The notes under the pieces: generated by a model | What the model saw: only the letters and a program-made list of their open reading frames with translations | What the model was told of the DNA's origin: nothing | The model's database searches: none | NCBI GenBank assembly: GCA_023261545.1 | Contig: JAHFOS010000008.1 | Span: 1 to 53,776, forward strand | Direction: 5' to 3' | Source of the DNA: a bacterium | Lineage (GTDB): Bacteria; Planctomycetota; JADGBV01 | Length of the DNA: 53,776 bases | Part shown: in pieces, positions 25,373 to 32,879 of the stretch | Numbering within the stretch: position 1 is the stretch's first letter | How the letters are laid out: every line of letters starts with the position of its first letter | Made by a program: the position numbers and the translations under genes

Positions 25373-25822
25373 ATGGTTGACGTGTTTACAAAAACGAAGC
25401 GTTCCGAGGTGATGTCCCTCATCCGGGGACGCGGGAACCGGAGCACAGAGATTGCCCTTGTGAAACTGCTTCGATCCCAGCATATCACCGGCTGGCGCCG
25501 TCACGCTTTGTTGCCAGGCAAGCCCGATTTCTCTTTCCTCGCCGTTCGCCTTGCCATCTTCGTGGATGGATGCTTCTGGCACGGGTGTCCCAAACACGCC
25601 ACATTTCCCTCAAGCAGGCGCGCTTTCTGGCTGAAAAAACTCTGCGCCAATAAGACGCGAGATCGCCGGGTAAACGCCGAGTTGCGGCGGTGCGGTTGGC
25701 GCGTCCTTCGTATTTGGGAGCACGAGCTTACTCCCAAAAATACATCTCGTCTAACGAGTCGATTTCAGCGGTCGTTGTCAATCGCCTCATTGCCGCGAAT
25801 CCTGCACGCGCGCGACATGTAG
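25373..25822 (+). CDS. vsr: very short patch repair (Vsr) endonuclease
   Basis: About 149 aa from ATG 25373 (ATG 25355 is an alternative). Vsr hallmarks are present: RSEVMSLIRGRGNRSTEIAL, LPGKPDFSF with the catalytic Asp, IFVDGCFWHGCPKH with metal/zinc-binding Cys and His, and GWRVLRIWEHEL. Vsr nicks T:G mismatches left by deamination of 5-methylcytosine and normally partners a C5 methyltransferase; one lies 370 bp downstream. The length is normal. Confidence 0.92.
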   Translation: MVDVFTKTKRSEVMSLIRGRGNRSTEIALVKLLRSQHITGWRRHALLPGKPDFSFLAVRLAIFVDGCFWHGCPKHATFPSSRRAFWLKKLCANKTRDRRVNAELRRCGWRVLRIWEHELTPKNTSRLTSRFQRSLSIASLPRILHARDM

Positions 25823-26042
25823 CGAACCGATACGCCGTGCCTGCCACGTGGTCTCGTCGCCGACTATCTAAGCCTCACCTATCAGTTTAAATCCGTTCCC
25901 ATAACTTTCACACAACCCCCGCCCGAAGATACATGTTTCATGGCAAAAATTTCACAGAAGCCCCATGGGATACCTCGGCGTAATCCAATAAACTTGTTAA
26001 CGACATCGCTTCCGATTTTCCTTCGCCCAGTACCATACTGGC

Positions 26043-26210
26043 ATGGACGCGACCCCGTTGACCCCTACTGCGGCCAGACGGTTCGCACTTGCACTACAAA
26101 GCGAGCTGGGCGTCATCCATCCAACGCGCAAACAGCGGCAACTTTTCGCCTATCATAGTGCGGAGGACTTGGTCGCATTCGGCTGGACCCATGAGAATTC
26201 GCGCAATTGA
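26043..26210 (+). CDS. 55-codon ORF overlapping the methyltransferase start
   Basis: ATG 26043 opens MDATPLTPTAARRFALALQS and continues to TGA at 26208-26210, overlapping the methyltransferase start by 20 bp in another frame. The composition is protein-like (amphipathic helix, no low complexity), and the overlap suggests translational coupling. It may set methyltransferase expression or be a small subunit. No family recognised. Confidence 0.45.
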   Translation: MDATPLTPTAARRFALALQSELGVIHPTRKQRQLFAYHSAEDLVAFGWTHENSRN

Positions 26211-27144
26211 TTTATTTTGCGGCGCTGGGGGCAGCAGCTGGGGCGCCCGCGAAGCCGGCGTTGAGATTGTCGCTGCGTTTGACCTCTGGCCACTGGCCGG
26301 CAAGGCACACGACGCCAATTTTCCAGAGGCCGAATTCATTCCTGGCCGTTTGGAGGAATTGGATGTGGATGCGCTCACAAAGCGGCTTGAGCGAATCGAT
26401 CTCATTCTCTCCTCGCCTGAATGCACCAACCACAGTCCCGCTAAGGGCAATAAGCTACGGCACGAGCAAAGCAAGGACACCGCGTTTCAGGTCGTGCGAT
26501 TTGCCGAGGCGTTCAAGCCCCGTTGGGTCATCATCGAAAACGTTGTCAACATGCGAAACTGGACGCGCTACGCCGAGTTTAAGTCCGCACTTGAGAAACT
26601 CAGTTACAACCTGCATGAACAGGTTCTAAATTCTGCGCACTTCGGTGTTCCGCAGTCCCGACGGCGCCTGTTCCTCGTCGCTGACAAACAACAAATGCCG
26701 CCCAAGGTGACACCTCGAAAAACTGAACCAAAAAAGATTGCCGATATTGTGGACTTAAAAGAAAAATACACATGGACACCTCTGCGACAGCCCAATCGCG
26801 CAAAGGCCACGCTTGAGAGAGCTGAACGTGGATTTGCCGCCCTCGGTGAATCAAAACCATTTCTACTCGTTTACTACGGCTCGGATGGCGGAGGTGGCTG
26901 GCAAAGGCTGAATCGACCGCTACGCACCATCACGACCGTGGATCGCTTCGCATTGGTAAAACCCGATCCAAAGCACGGCCACGTTATGCGAATGTTGCAG
27001 GTTCCGGAGCTTCAGGCCGCAATGGGAATGCCGCCAAAGATGAAGTTCAAAACTGGCACACGCCGCGACCGTATCAAAATGATTGGCAACGCCGTTTGCC
27101 CACCTGTGATGCGGCACCTGGTAACCTTGCTCATAAAAACCTAA
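26191..27144 (+). CDS. dcm: DNA (cytosine-5) methyltransferase
   Basis: 317 aa from ATG 26191. Motif I DLFCGAGGSSWGAREAG binds S-adenosylmethionine. Motif IV is LSSPECTNHSPAKG, where the catalytic Cys sits in PEC rather than the usual PC. Motif VI is VIIENVVNM, motif VIII QSRRRLFLV, and GNAVCPPV ends the fold. The target recognition region is short, so a short site is likely. A TTG 26089 extension exists but adds nothing typical. Next to vsr upstream and the GHKL/receiver pair 17 bp downstream, it looks like the modification part of a larger cluster; no dedicated restriction gene is evident. Confidence 0.93.
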   Translation: MRIRAIDLFCGAGGSSWGAREAGVEIVAAFDLWPLAGKAHDANFPEAEFIPGRLEELDVDALTKRLERIDLILSSPECTNHSPAKGNKLRHEQSKDTAFQVVRFAEAFKPRWVIIENVVNMRNWTRYAEFKSALEKLSYNLHEQVLNSAHFGVPQSRRRLFLVADKQQMPPKVTPRKTEPKKIADIVDLKEKYTWTPLRQPNRAKATLERAERGFAALGESKPFLLVYYGSDGGGGWQRLNRPLRTITTVDRFALVKPDPKHGHVMRMLQVPELQAAMGMPPKMKFKTGTRRDRIKMIGNAVCPPVMRHLVTLLIKT

Positions 27145-27161
27145 AAAATGTACAGTGGCAA

Positions 27162-29249
27162 ATGATCTCCAACCAGACGTTCAAACCAATCTTTCGCCCC
27201 AGGGCGCGGATGCTTCTTCTTCTTGGCGATCAACTGATTAGGGATGCTGGCCTAGCTGTGTTTGAACTCGTCAAGAATGCCTATGACGCCGATGCCACGG
27301 AATGTCGCGTCACAATGTTCAACATCACCGATCCAAAAAGGGCGCGGATAATTGTCAGTGATGGCGGCACGGGCATGGACATGGAGACGGTCACAAATGT
27401 CTGGCTTGAACCCGGCACCGAATTTAGGGCAGAGCAATGTGCTGAGGGCCGGCGCTCAAGACATCACCATCGCCTTCCACTTGGAGAAAAGGGCGTTGGA
27501 CGATTCGCCGCCCATAAGTTGGGTCGTGCCATAACACTAATCACTCGCAAGGCAGGCAAACCCGAAGTGGTAGTTGAGATAAATTGGGATCAGTTTGAAA
27601 GTCCAAAGTACCTTTCCGAAGTGGCAGTAAATATAACTGAACGTCAACCTGTGACTTTCACCGGATCAAAGCACGGAACACAAATCGAGATCACGAGGCT
27701 TCGAGATGAAAATTGGACACGCGGAAAAGTGCGAGATCTCTATCGCGCAATAAATTCAATCTGCTCGCCATTTGACAAGCCCGAAGACTTCAAAGCGCAT
27801 TTGCTACTCGACCCACCATCCGAATGGATTGAGGGGCTGCTTGATATTCCAAAGGTGCTAAAACTCTCTCTTTTTCGTGCAAGCGGGAGAATAAGCGGCA
27901 ACCAGTTGGTTTACGACTACCGTTTCGTGCCATTGCACGAAATGGACAAAAAAATCAAAGGCCGGGAGCGAGATGGTGTCGCAACCAAGCTGATGAGTGT
28001 GTACCCGGAAAAGAAGGCTCTTGATTTGTCGTCGCTCGATGGAATCGGCGAGGTTAAATTTGATTTCCACATCTTCGACCGTGAGCCTTCGGTTTTGGAA
28101 TTAAGTACCAGCGACAAGAGTGGGCTCAAAAAGTTCCTCGATCAAAATGGTGGTGTCCGGGTTTATCGTGATGGAATGCGCGTTTTTGATTTTGGCGAGC
28201 CTGGCAACGATTGGCTAGATCTTGGCGGACGGCGTGTGAACGTGCCGGCTCGAAGAATCAGCAATAACGTCATTATAGGAGCGGTCTCTCTCGATTTGAT
28301 TTCCAGCCGCGGATTAATCGAGAAAACAAATCGCGAAGGATTCATTGAGAATGATGCTTACGAGGCATTCCGACAGGCTGTTCTCTTCGCAATCACTCAA
28401 ATAGAAGCCGAACGCACAATCGATAAACTACGGCTTCGGCAACAGTATTCACGCCAGAAAAAAAAGGAACCGGTCGTGGAAGAATTGAGCGGACTGCGTA
28501 TTCAACTGGAGAAGAAAGGACTTGTCGTCGAATTGGGTGGTTATCTTGATCGGATCGAACGTCAGTTTGTTGATGTTCGCGACCGATTGCTGACGGCTGC
28601 CGGCTCTGGATTAACCCTAACAGTAGTCGTCCACGAAGTTGAGAAAATTATAAAGGAATTGGTGCTCGCCGTAAAGCAGGGCGCCGATAAAGCGAAACTC
28701 ACGGCGTTGGTTGAACACTTGGCCCAGATGGTGGATGGCCTGTCTTTTTTCGCTCGAAAGTCAGGCAACGCAAAAGAGAATGCCGTCATTTTGATTCGAC
28801 AAGCACTTTTTAATACCGAGTTCCGACTAAAGGCGCATAATATAAAAGCAATCAATGGGGCCGATTATGGGAATCCAGACTTCTCTGTAAAATGTGCACG
28901 TCGCCTCATCATCGCAACACTCATGAATCTCATTGACAACGCCATTTACTGGTTGGATAACAAAGGTTCGCCAAACCGGCAGATTTACCTTGGCACGACC
29001 ATGGAGCCTGATGGCAAGCCTTCGATTGTAATTGCTGATAACGGATCCGGCTTCATAGATCCGCCCGAGTATCTCGTGGAGCCATTTTTTTCCAGAAAGC
29101 CTGATGGCATGGGTCTTGGCCTCCATATCGCGAGTGAGATCATGAAAATTCACAAAGGACGCCTGCTCTTTCCAGAAGTCGGGGAGCTCGCACTGCCGAG
29201 ACAATTCACAGGCGCGATTGTTGCGCTGCAATTTCCGCAGGCGAAATGA
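27162..29249 (+). CDS. dual GHKL ATPase: MORC/Hsp90-like N-terminus, histidine-kinase-like C-terminus
   Basis: 695 aa from ATG 27162. The first ATPase has an N box FELVKNAYDADAT (about 34-46), DGGTGMD (67-73) and a glycine lid GEKGVGRFAAHKLG (108-121), as in MORC, MutL and Hsp90 proteins. A middle region of about 350 residues of unknown fold follows. Then comes a histidine-kinase-like module with a candidate phospho-acceptor box VVHEVEKI (His near 491), N box NLIDNAIYWL (about 589), DNGSGF (about 626) and GMGLGLHIASEI (about 649). Two intact GHKL sites in one chain are unusual. It overlaps the receiver gene by 4 bp, so the two are made together. Confidence 0.88.
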   Translation: MISNQTFKPIFRPRARMLLLLGDQLIRDAGLAVFELVKNAYDADATECRVTMFNITDPKRARIIVSDGGTGMDMETVTNVWLEPGTEFRAEQCAEGRRSRHHHRLPLGEKGVGRFAAHKLGRAITLITRKAGKPEVVVEINWDQFESPKYLSEVAVNITERQPVTFTGSKHGTQIEITRLRDENWTRGKVRDLYRAINSICSPFDKPEDFKAHLLLDPPSEWIEGLLDIPKVLKLSLFRASGRISGNQLVYDYRFVPLHEMDKKIKGRERDGVATKLMSVYPEKKALDLSSLDGIGEVKFDFHIFDREPSVLELSTSDKSGLKKFLDQNGGVRVYRDGMRVFDFGEPGNDWLDLGGRRVNVPARRISNNVIIGAVSLDLISSRGLIEKTNREGFIENDAYEAFRQAVLFAITQIEAERTIDKLRLRQQYSRQKKKEPVVEELSGLRIQLEKKGLVVELGGYLDRIERQFVDVRDRLLTAAGSGLTLTVVVHEVEKIIKELVLAVKQGADKAKLTALVEHLAQMVDGLSFFARKSGNAKENAVILIRQALFNTEFRLKAHNIKAINGADYGNPDFSVKCARRLIIATLMNLIDNAIYWLDNKGSPNRQIYLGTTMEPDGKPSIVIADNGSGFIDPPEYLVEPFFSRKPDGMGLGLHIASEIMKIHKGRLLFPEVGELALPRQFTGAIVALQFPQAK

Positions 29250-30682
29250 AAAGTTTGCGGACAGCCAGGGTTCTTATCGTCGACGATACTCCTAGTGAGG
29301 CGGTGCCCATCGTTGAAGCATTGGGCAAGCTGGGAATCGGGTGCGTTTATGTGGTTGGAGAAAAGGTTGAAGAGGTTGAGAAACTCAAGCCATTCGCTGG
29401 CATTCGCATTGCCTTCGTTGACATGAAGCTTGGGATCGAAGGCACTGCAAAGGAAGTCGTCGGAAAAACTGTGAAGGTGCTCCGAATGGTTCTTGCAGAG
29501 GACACCCTTCCACTGATTTTTGTTGCATGGACTCAACATCCGGAATACGTGGATGCTTTCAAGGAAGCTGTAAAGCAAGCGATGCCATCTATCCAACCCC
29601 TGATTGTCCATCGGATGCAAAAACAGGTTCGTCAGGACGGAACCACCAAAGTGCCCGCCATAGTTGCAAGTTTGAGGCGCATACTTTCCAAGCATTGGCC
29701 CCTTGGCGTAATTTGGAATTTGGAGCAAATGGCTCACGATGCCACAACAGAAACAACACAGAGCATATCTGAGGTTGTCTTGAAGGACACGGAAGCGGGC
29801 CTAGACGCTGGAGAAGCAGAAAAAGTTGACGCGTGGTTTTGCGCTCTTAAAAAAATACTTAAGAGCCTAATTATTGCCGGAGCGGGAAAAAGTGTCGATG
29901 GTCGTGCGTCCCAACAAGGGATGCTAGAAACTTTCAGTGCAATGCAGTTTGAGAGATTCCAGAGTGTCGCTCGACCCTTTCTTATGCAGGACGTTTCCAG
30001 AATCTGTGAACAAGCCCAACCAAAGCTGTCTGTCGAACAGATGGCCACTCTCAACAGCATGCTTCTGCTGCTGCCGGTTCATCCATCCGATATTGCCGTT
30101 AAGCCTGGCAATCTGTATGTAAAGAGACGCAACTTAAAATCAAAATGCCCTGTGATGCGTTGTGGCGTCAACACCATTGACCTGGCTTCATCAATGCCTT
30201 TGAGATTCACCAAAGACCCAGAATATAAAAAACTAGATGACGAATTTCGGAAGGTTCAGCAGCATAATCAATCGAGCAAGGTTGTGAGACTCGATAAAGC
30301 CCGCAACAAAAGAGAACGGGCGATTCTTCGGCACTGTATTCCCGTCTTGTTGGAATTAACGCCCGCTTGTGACCATGCGCAAAGCAAAAGTGGCGCAGCA
30401 CGGTTCATTGCTGGAATCCTTGTTCCGAACAGCCTCGGAAAAATCCTTGATTGGGGCAACGAAGAGGCGCCATTCTTGCGAAAGTTAGAGCCTCTGACGC
30501 TTCCAGGAAAACAAGGAATATGGCGCTTGGTGCTAAATACGCGCGCACTCTACAGCATCTCAAACGCAGGCAGAAAAATTCGCAGTACGCCTGTGACGCG
30601 CCTGCGTGAAGGAATACAAAACGACATTAAAGCTTGGTTTGCCGCACACGCAGCACGCCCAGGTTATTTAAGCATCCGTTGA
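29246..30682 (+). CDS. receiver-domain protein with large uncharacterised C-terminus
   Basis: 478 aa. Residues 7-125 form a CheY-like receiver: RVLIVDDTPSE (acidic pair 13-14), AFVDMKLG with the phospho-acceptor Asp59, the FVAWTQHP strand with Thr96, and a Lys near 126. All key residues for phosphorylation are kept. The C-terminal 350 residues show no DNA-binding domain that I recognise; they include a basic helix RNKRERAILRH and a final beta-rich part. Coupled by ATGA to the GHKL gene, it is the natural phosphotransfer partner. The output activity is unknown and may be the effector of the system. Confidence 0.8.
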   Translation: MKSLRTARVLIVDDTPSEAVPIVEALGKLGIGCVYVVGEKVEEVEKLKPFAGIRIAFVDMKLGIEGTAKEVVGKTVKVLRMVLAEDTLPLIFVAWTQHPEYVDAFKEAVKQAMPSIQPLIVHRMQKQVRQDGTTKVPAIVASLRRILSKHWPLGVIWNLEQMAHDATTETTQSISEVVLKDTEAGLDAGEAEKVDAWFCALKKILKSLIIAGAGKSVDGRASQQGMLETFSAMQFERFQSVARPFLMQDVSRICEQAQPKLSVEQMATLNSMLLLLPVHPSDIAVKPGNLYVKRRNLKSKCPVMRCGVNTIDLASSMPLRFTKDPEYKKLDDEFRKVQQHNQSSKVVRLDKARNKRERAILRHCIPVLLELTPACDHAQSKSGAARFIAGILVPNSLGKILDWGNEEAPFLRKLEPLTLPGKQGIWRLVLNTRALYSISNAGRKIRSTPVTRLREGIQNDIKAWFAAHAARPGYLSIR

Positions 30683-30686
30683 TTTG

Positions 30687-30785
30687 ATGGAGGCGACAGA
30701 CGTCACAAACCCTCCTTTGCCGCCGGGCTTCAACCTTGCCGGATTTGCGGATCAGTTCGTCGTCGTGAGATGTGCCGTTTCATAG
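30687..30785 (+). CDS. 32-codon ORF, possible gene remnant
   Basis: ATG 30687 (5 bp after the receiver stop) reads through PPLPPGFNLAGFADQFVVVR to TAG 30783-30785. The segment FNLAGFADQFVV is echoed as IDLASFEDRFVV after the HNH gene (31655-31762), so both may be pieces of one duplicated or interrupted gene. Low support. Confidence 0.25.
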   Translation: MEATDVTNPPLPPGFNLAGFADQFVVVRCAVS

Positions 30786-30801
30786 GATTTACCCCAAAAA
30801 G

Positions 30802-31650
30802 ATGAATCGTTTGGTCGGGATTGTGATGGAAGCGAGGGCCACTACAGCAGTTGAACAACACCATGATCCACTTACTATGAATCGTATGCAACCAATCGGT
30901 GGCTGTCCTCTCTGTCGCTCTTCATCTGTACCTCTTGTCAATTCCCACATTATACCAAAGTGGGCGTATGGGCCTGCGATGAGTGAAGATCCCAAGGGTA
31001 AGCATCGAGCCATTAAATTCCATGTCAACTCATCGGCAAAAGACCAAATTGTTCAGGACGGAGTGAAAGAATATCTCCTGTGCAGTCGATGTGACAATGA
31101 AAAGATTGGAGATTCCATCGAAGGGGTGTTTATTGATGCATGGAACAAAGAAGACTTCACCAATCTTACAGTCAACAAGATGATTGATCTAAAGTACGTT
31201 TCTCCCGAGAGTTTTTTATTGTTTGGGCTCTCGATTCTATGGAGGGCTCATCACGCAACAAGCGAAGGATTTCAAGATGTTGATCTTGGGAAATTCGAAA
31301 ATCGAATCAGAGATATGATATGGAATTGTCGCTTAGAAGTCCCTCTCCCGTTTTTGTGTGAGGCCCACCTGCTTGTCGATCCTTCTATGGGTTTTCAGTC
31401 CGGAAGTGTTACTGGTATTTTTTGCGGCAAGAAAGGTAGCGCCACCGGCCTTTATCACAACGCAATGTTCGGCGCGGAATGGCACTGGCATGTTTCCAAC
31501 CGTCCCAAGCGGGATCTCATTGCAAACCCGGTTATTGCAGGTCGACCGATCACGCTGTTCGTCATGGATGCGCGGAAAAGCGCATCTCTCGGAATGATTG
31601 CTGCTGAACGAGAACGACCCATTGAAATTCCGCGCTCGATGAAACCTTAA
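30802..31650 (+). CDS. HNH-like zinc-binding protein, putative nuclease
   Basis: About 282 aa from ATG 30802; starts at 30829 or 30877 are equally possible because no ribosome binding site is clear. GGCPLCRSSSVPLVNSHIIP, then LCSRCDNEKIGDSIE, gives two CxxC pairs around an N-S-H-I motif, the layout of many HNH/Endo VII-like domains in which SHI supplies the general base. The C-terminal 180 residues are of unknown fold. It follows the methyltransferase-GHKL-receiver genes on the same strand, so it may be the nuclease of that cluster. Nuclease activity is inferred from the motif alone. Confidence 0.6.
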   Translation: MNRLVGIVMEARATTAVEQHHDPLTMNRMQPIGGCPLCRSSSVPLVNSHIIPKWAYGPAMSEDPKGKHRAIKFHVNSSAKDQIVQDGVKEYLLCSRCDNEKIGDSIEGVFIDAWNKEDFTNLTVNKMIDLKYVSPESFLLFGLSILWRAHHATSEGFQDVDLGKFENRIRDMIWNCRLEVPLPFLCEAHLLVDPSMGFQSGSVTGIFCGKKGSATGLYHNAMFGAEWHWHVSNRPKRDLIANPVIAGRPITLFVMDARKSASLGMIAAERERPIEIPRSMKP

Positions 31651-31654
31651 CGGC

Positions 31655-31762
31655 CTTATAGACCTTGCCAGCTTTGAGGATCGATTCGTCGTCCAACTCT
31701 TCAGATCGGCGCTGCTCAACCCCCAGCACCAAGCTCATCCTGCATTCTTAGAAAACGTGTAG
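31655..31762 (+). pseudogene. startless ORF echoing the ORF at 30687
   Basis: The frame LIDLASFEDRFVVQLFRSAL, running to TAG at 31760-31762, has no start codon and resembles the 30687 ORF. The matching DNA is about 32 bp with roughly 80% identity. It ends against the IS630 insertion point. Interpretation as a remnant is tentative. Confidence 0.25.
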
Positions 31763-31840
31763 CTATACATAACGCACTATATATTGCAGCATGATGAAGT
31801 CTCGTAGAATTAATCCTTCGCCACACACGCGGAGGATTTT

Positions 31841-32383
31841 ATGCGCAGACTCGAAGTGAAAGATCGAAAAGTTATGAGCATCGCCATACAAAACGAAATT
31901 TCCAGGTCCGAAGAGGCTCGTTATGACCACCGGCTTCACGGCGTTTTGATGGTGGCAAACGGCTATGATTGTTATGAGGCCGCGAAGTGCTTCGGGGAAA
32001 ATCCTGTAACAATACAGCGTTGGGTAAAGCGCTTTAACGAGCATGGATTTGATGGCCTTCAGGAAGGCGAGCACCCGGGACGCCCTTCGCGAATTGGCAA
32101 GCAATCGTGGGCTAAATTGGAAACGGATCTCCGAAAGCACCCGAGTATATTTGGGTACTCCCAAAACCTTTGGGACGGCAAGCTCCTTTCTCGACATCTT
32201 GTAGATCGCTATGGGATAGATATCAAGGTGCGCCAATGCCAAAAAATCTTCCGCAAGATGGGCTTTCGGAGAAGGAAGCCCCGCCCTTTGATAGCAAAGG
32301 CAGATCCCAAAGCACAGGCCGCGCTAAAAAAAACTGCACCGATTGTCCCGGAAAGATCATCTGGATATCTGGAGCCTCGATGA
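31841..32383 (+). CDS. IS630-family transposase, N-terminal frame (HTH)
   Basis: 180 aa with GGAGGATTTT before ATG 31841. It has paired helix-turn-helix regions (YDCYEAAKCFGENPVTIQRW and a second after PGRPSRIG) that bind the terminal repeats. It lacks the catalytic core, which continues in another frame. A run of eight A at 32326-32333 sits where the frames would join: with seven A the two frames would be continuous (ALKK then LHRLSRKDHLDIW). Either slippage restores the full enzyme or the gene is frameshifted. Confidence 0.85.
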   Translation: MRRLEVKDRKVMSIAIQNEISRSEEARYDHRLHGVLMVANGYDCYEAAKCFGENPVTIQRWVKRFNEHGFDGLQEGEHPGRPSRIGKQSWAKLETDLRKHPSIFGYSQNLWDGKLLSRHLVDRYGIDIKVRQCQKIFRKMGFRRRKPRPLIAKADPKAQAALKKTAPIVPERSSGYLEPR

Positions 32384-32879
32384 AAGTCATTTTCAGCAGC
32401 ATGGATCTCGGTGCGTCATGTGGGTTCCCCCGGAGGACAAGAACCCCACACTCCTCCATGCTCCGACAAGAAAATCAATCGCATTGTTTGGGGCTGTAAA
32501 TGTGCGAACGGGAAGGTTGATCGCAGTGACCCAGTCAATATTTGACGCTGACAGCTTCCGGGCATACCTCGAACATCTACTACCATATCGCACAAGGGGG
32601 CGCAAGATGTTATTGATAATGGACAACGCCGCATACCACCACTCCGCTAATCTCGATGCTTTTCTAGACCGACATCGGGATCGGCTCGAACTCCTAATCT
32701 TGCCGCCGTATAGTCCAGAACTCAATCCAATTGAACGGGTTTGGAAGCTACTGCGCAGACTGAAGATACATAACCAATACTTTGAAAAACTTGACAATTT
32801 GATGCGAGCAATTTCGGAGCAACTCAAGGTTTGGTACATTCCTAACCAAGAGCTGACGCGTTTATGCTGCATAAATTAG
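32343..32879 (+). CDS. IS630-family transposase, catalytic frame (DDE)
   Basis: 178 aa. The DDE catalytic core is complete: WSLDESHF, LLIMDNAAYHHS, and PPYSPELNPIERVWKLLRR, the standard IS630/Tc1 D-D-(34)E signature. It overlaps the N-terminal frame by 41 nt and starts at TTG, so independent translation is unlikely. Production probably needs slippage at the A8 run. Confidence 0.88.
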   Translation: MSRKDHLDIWSLDESHFQQHGSRCVMWVPPEDKNPTLLHAPTRKSIALFGAVNVRTGRLIAVTQSIFDADSFRAYLEHLLPYRTRGRKMLLIMDNAAYHHSANLDAFLDRHRDRLELLILPPYSPELNPIERVWKLLRRLKIHNQYFEKLDNLMRAISEQLKVWYIPNQELTRLCCIN

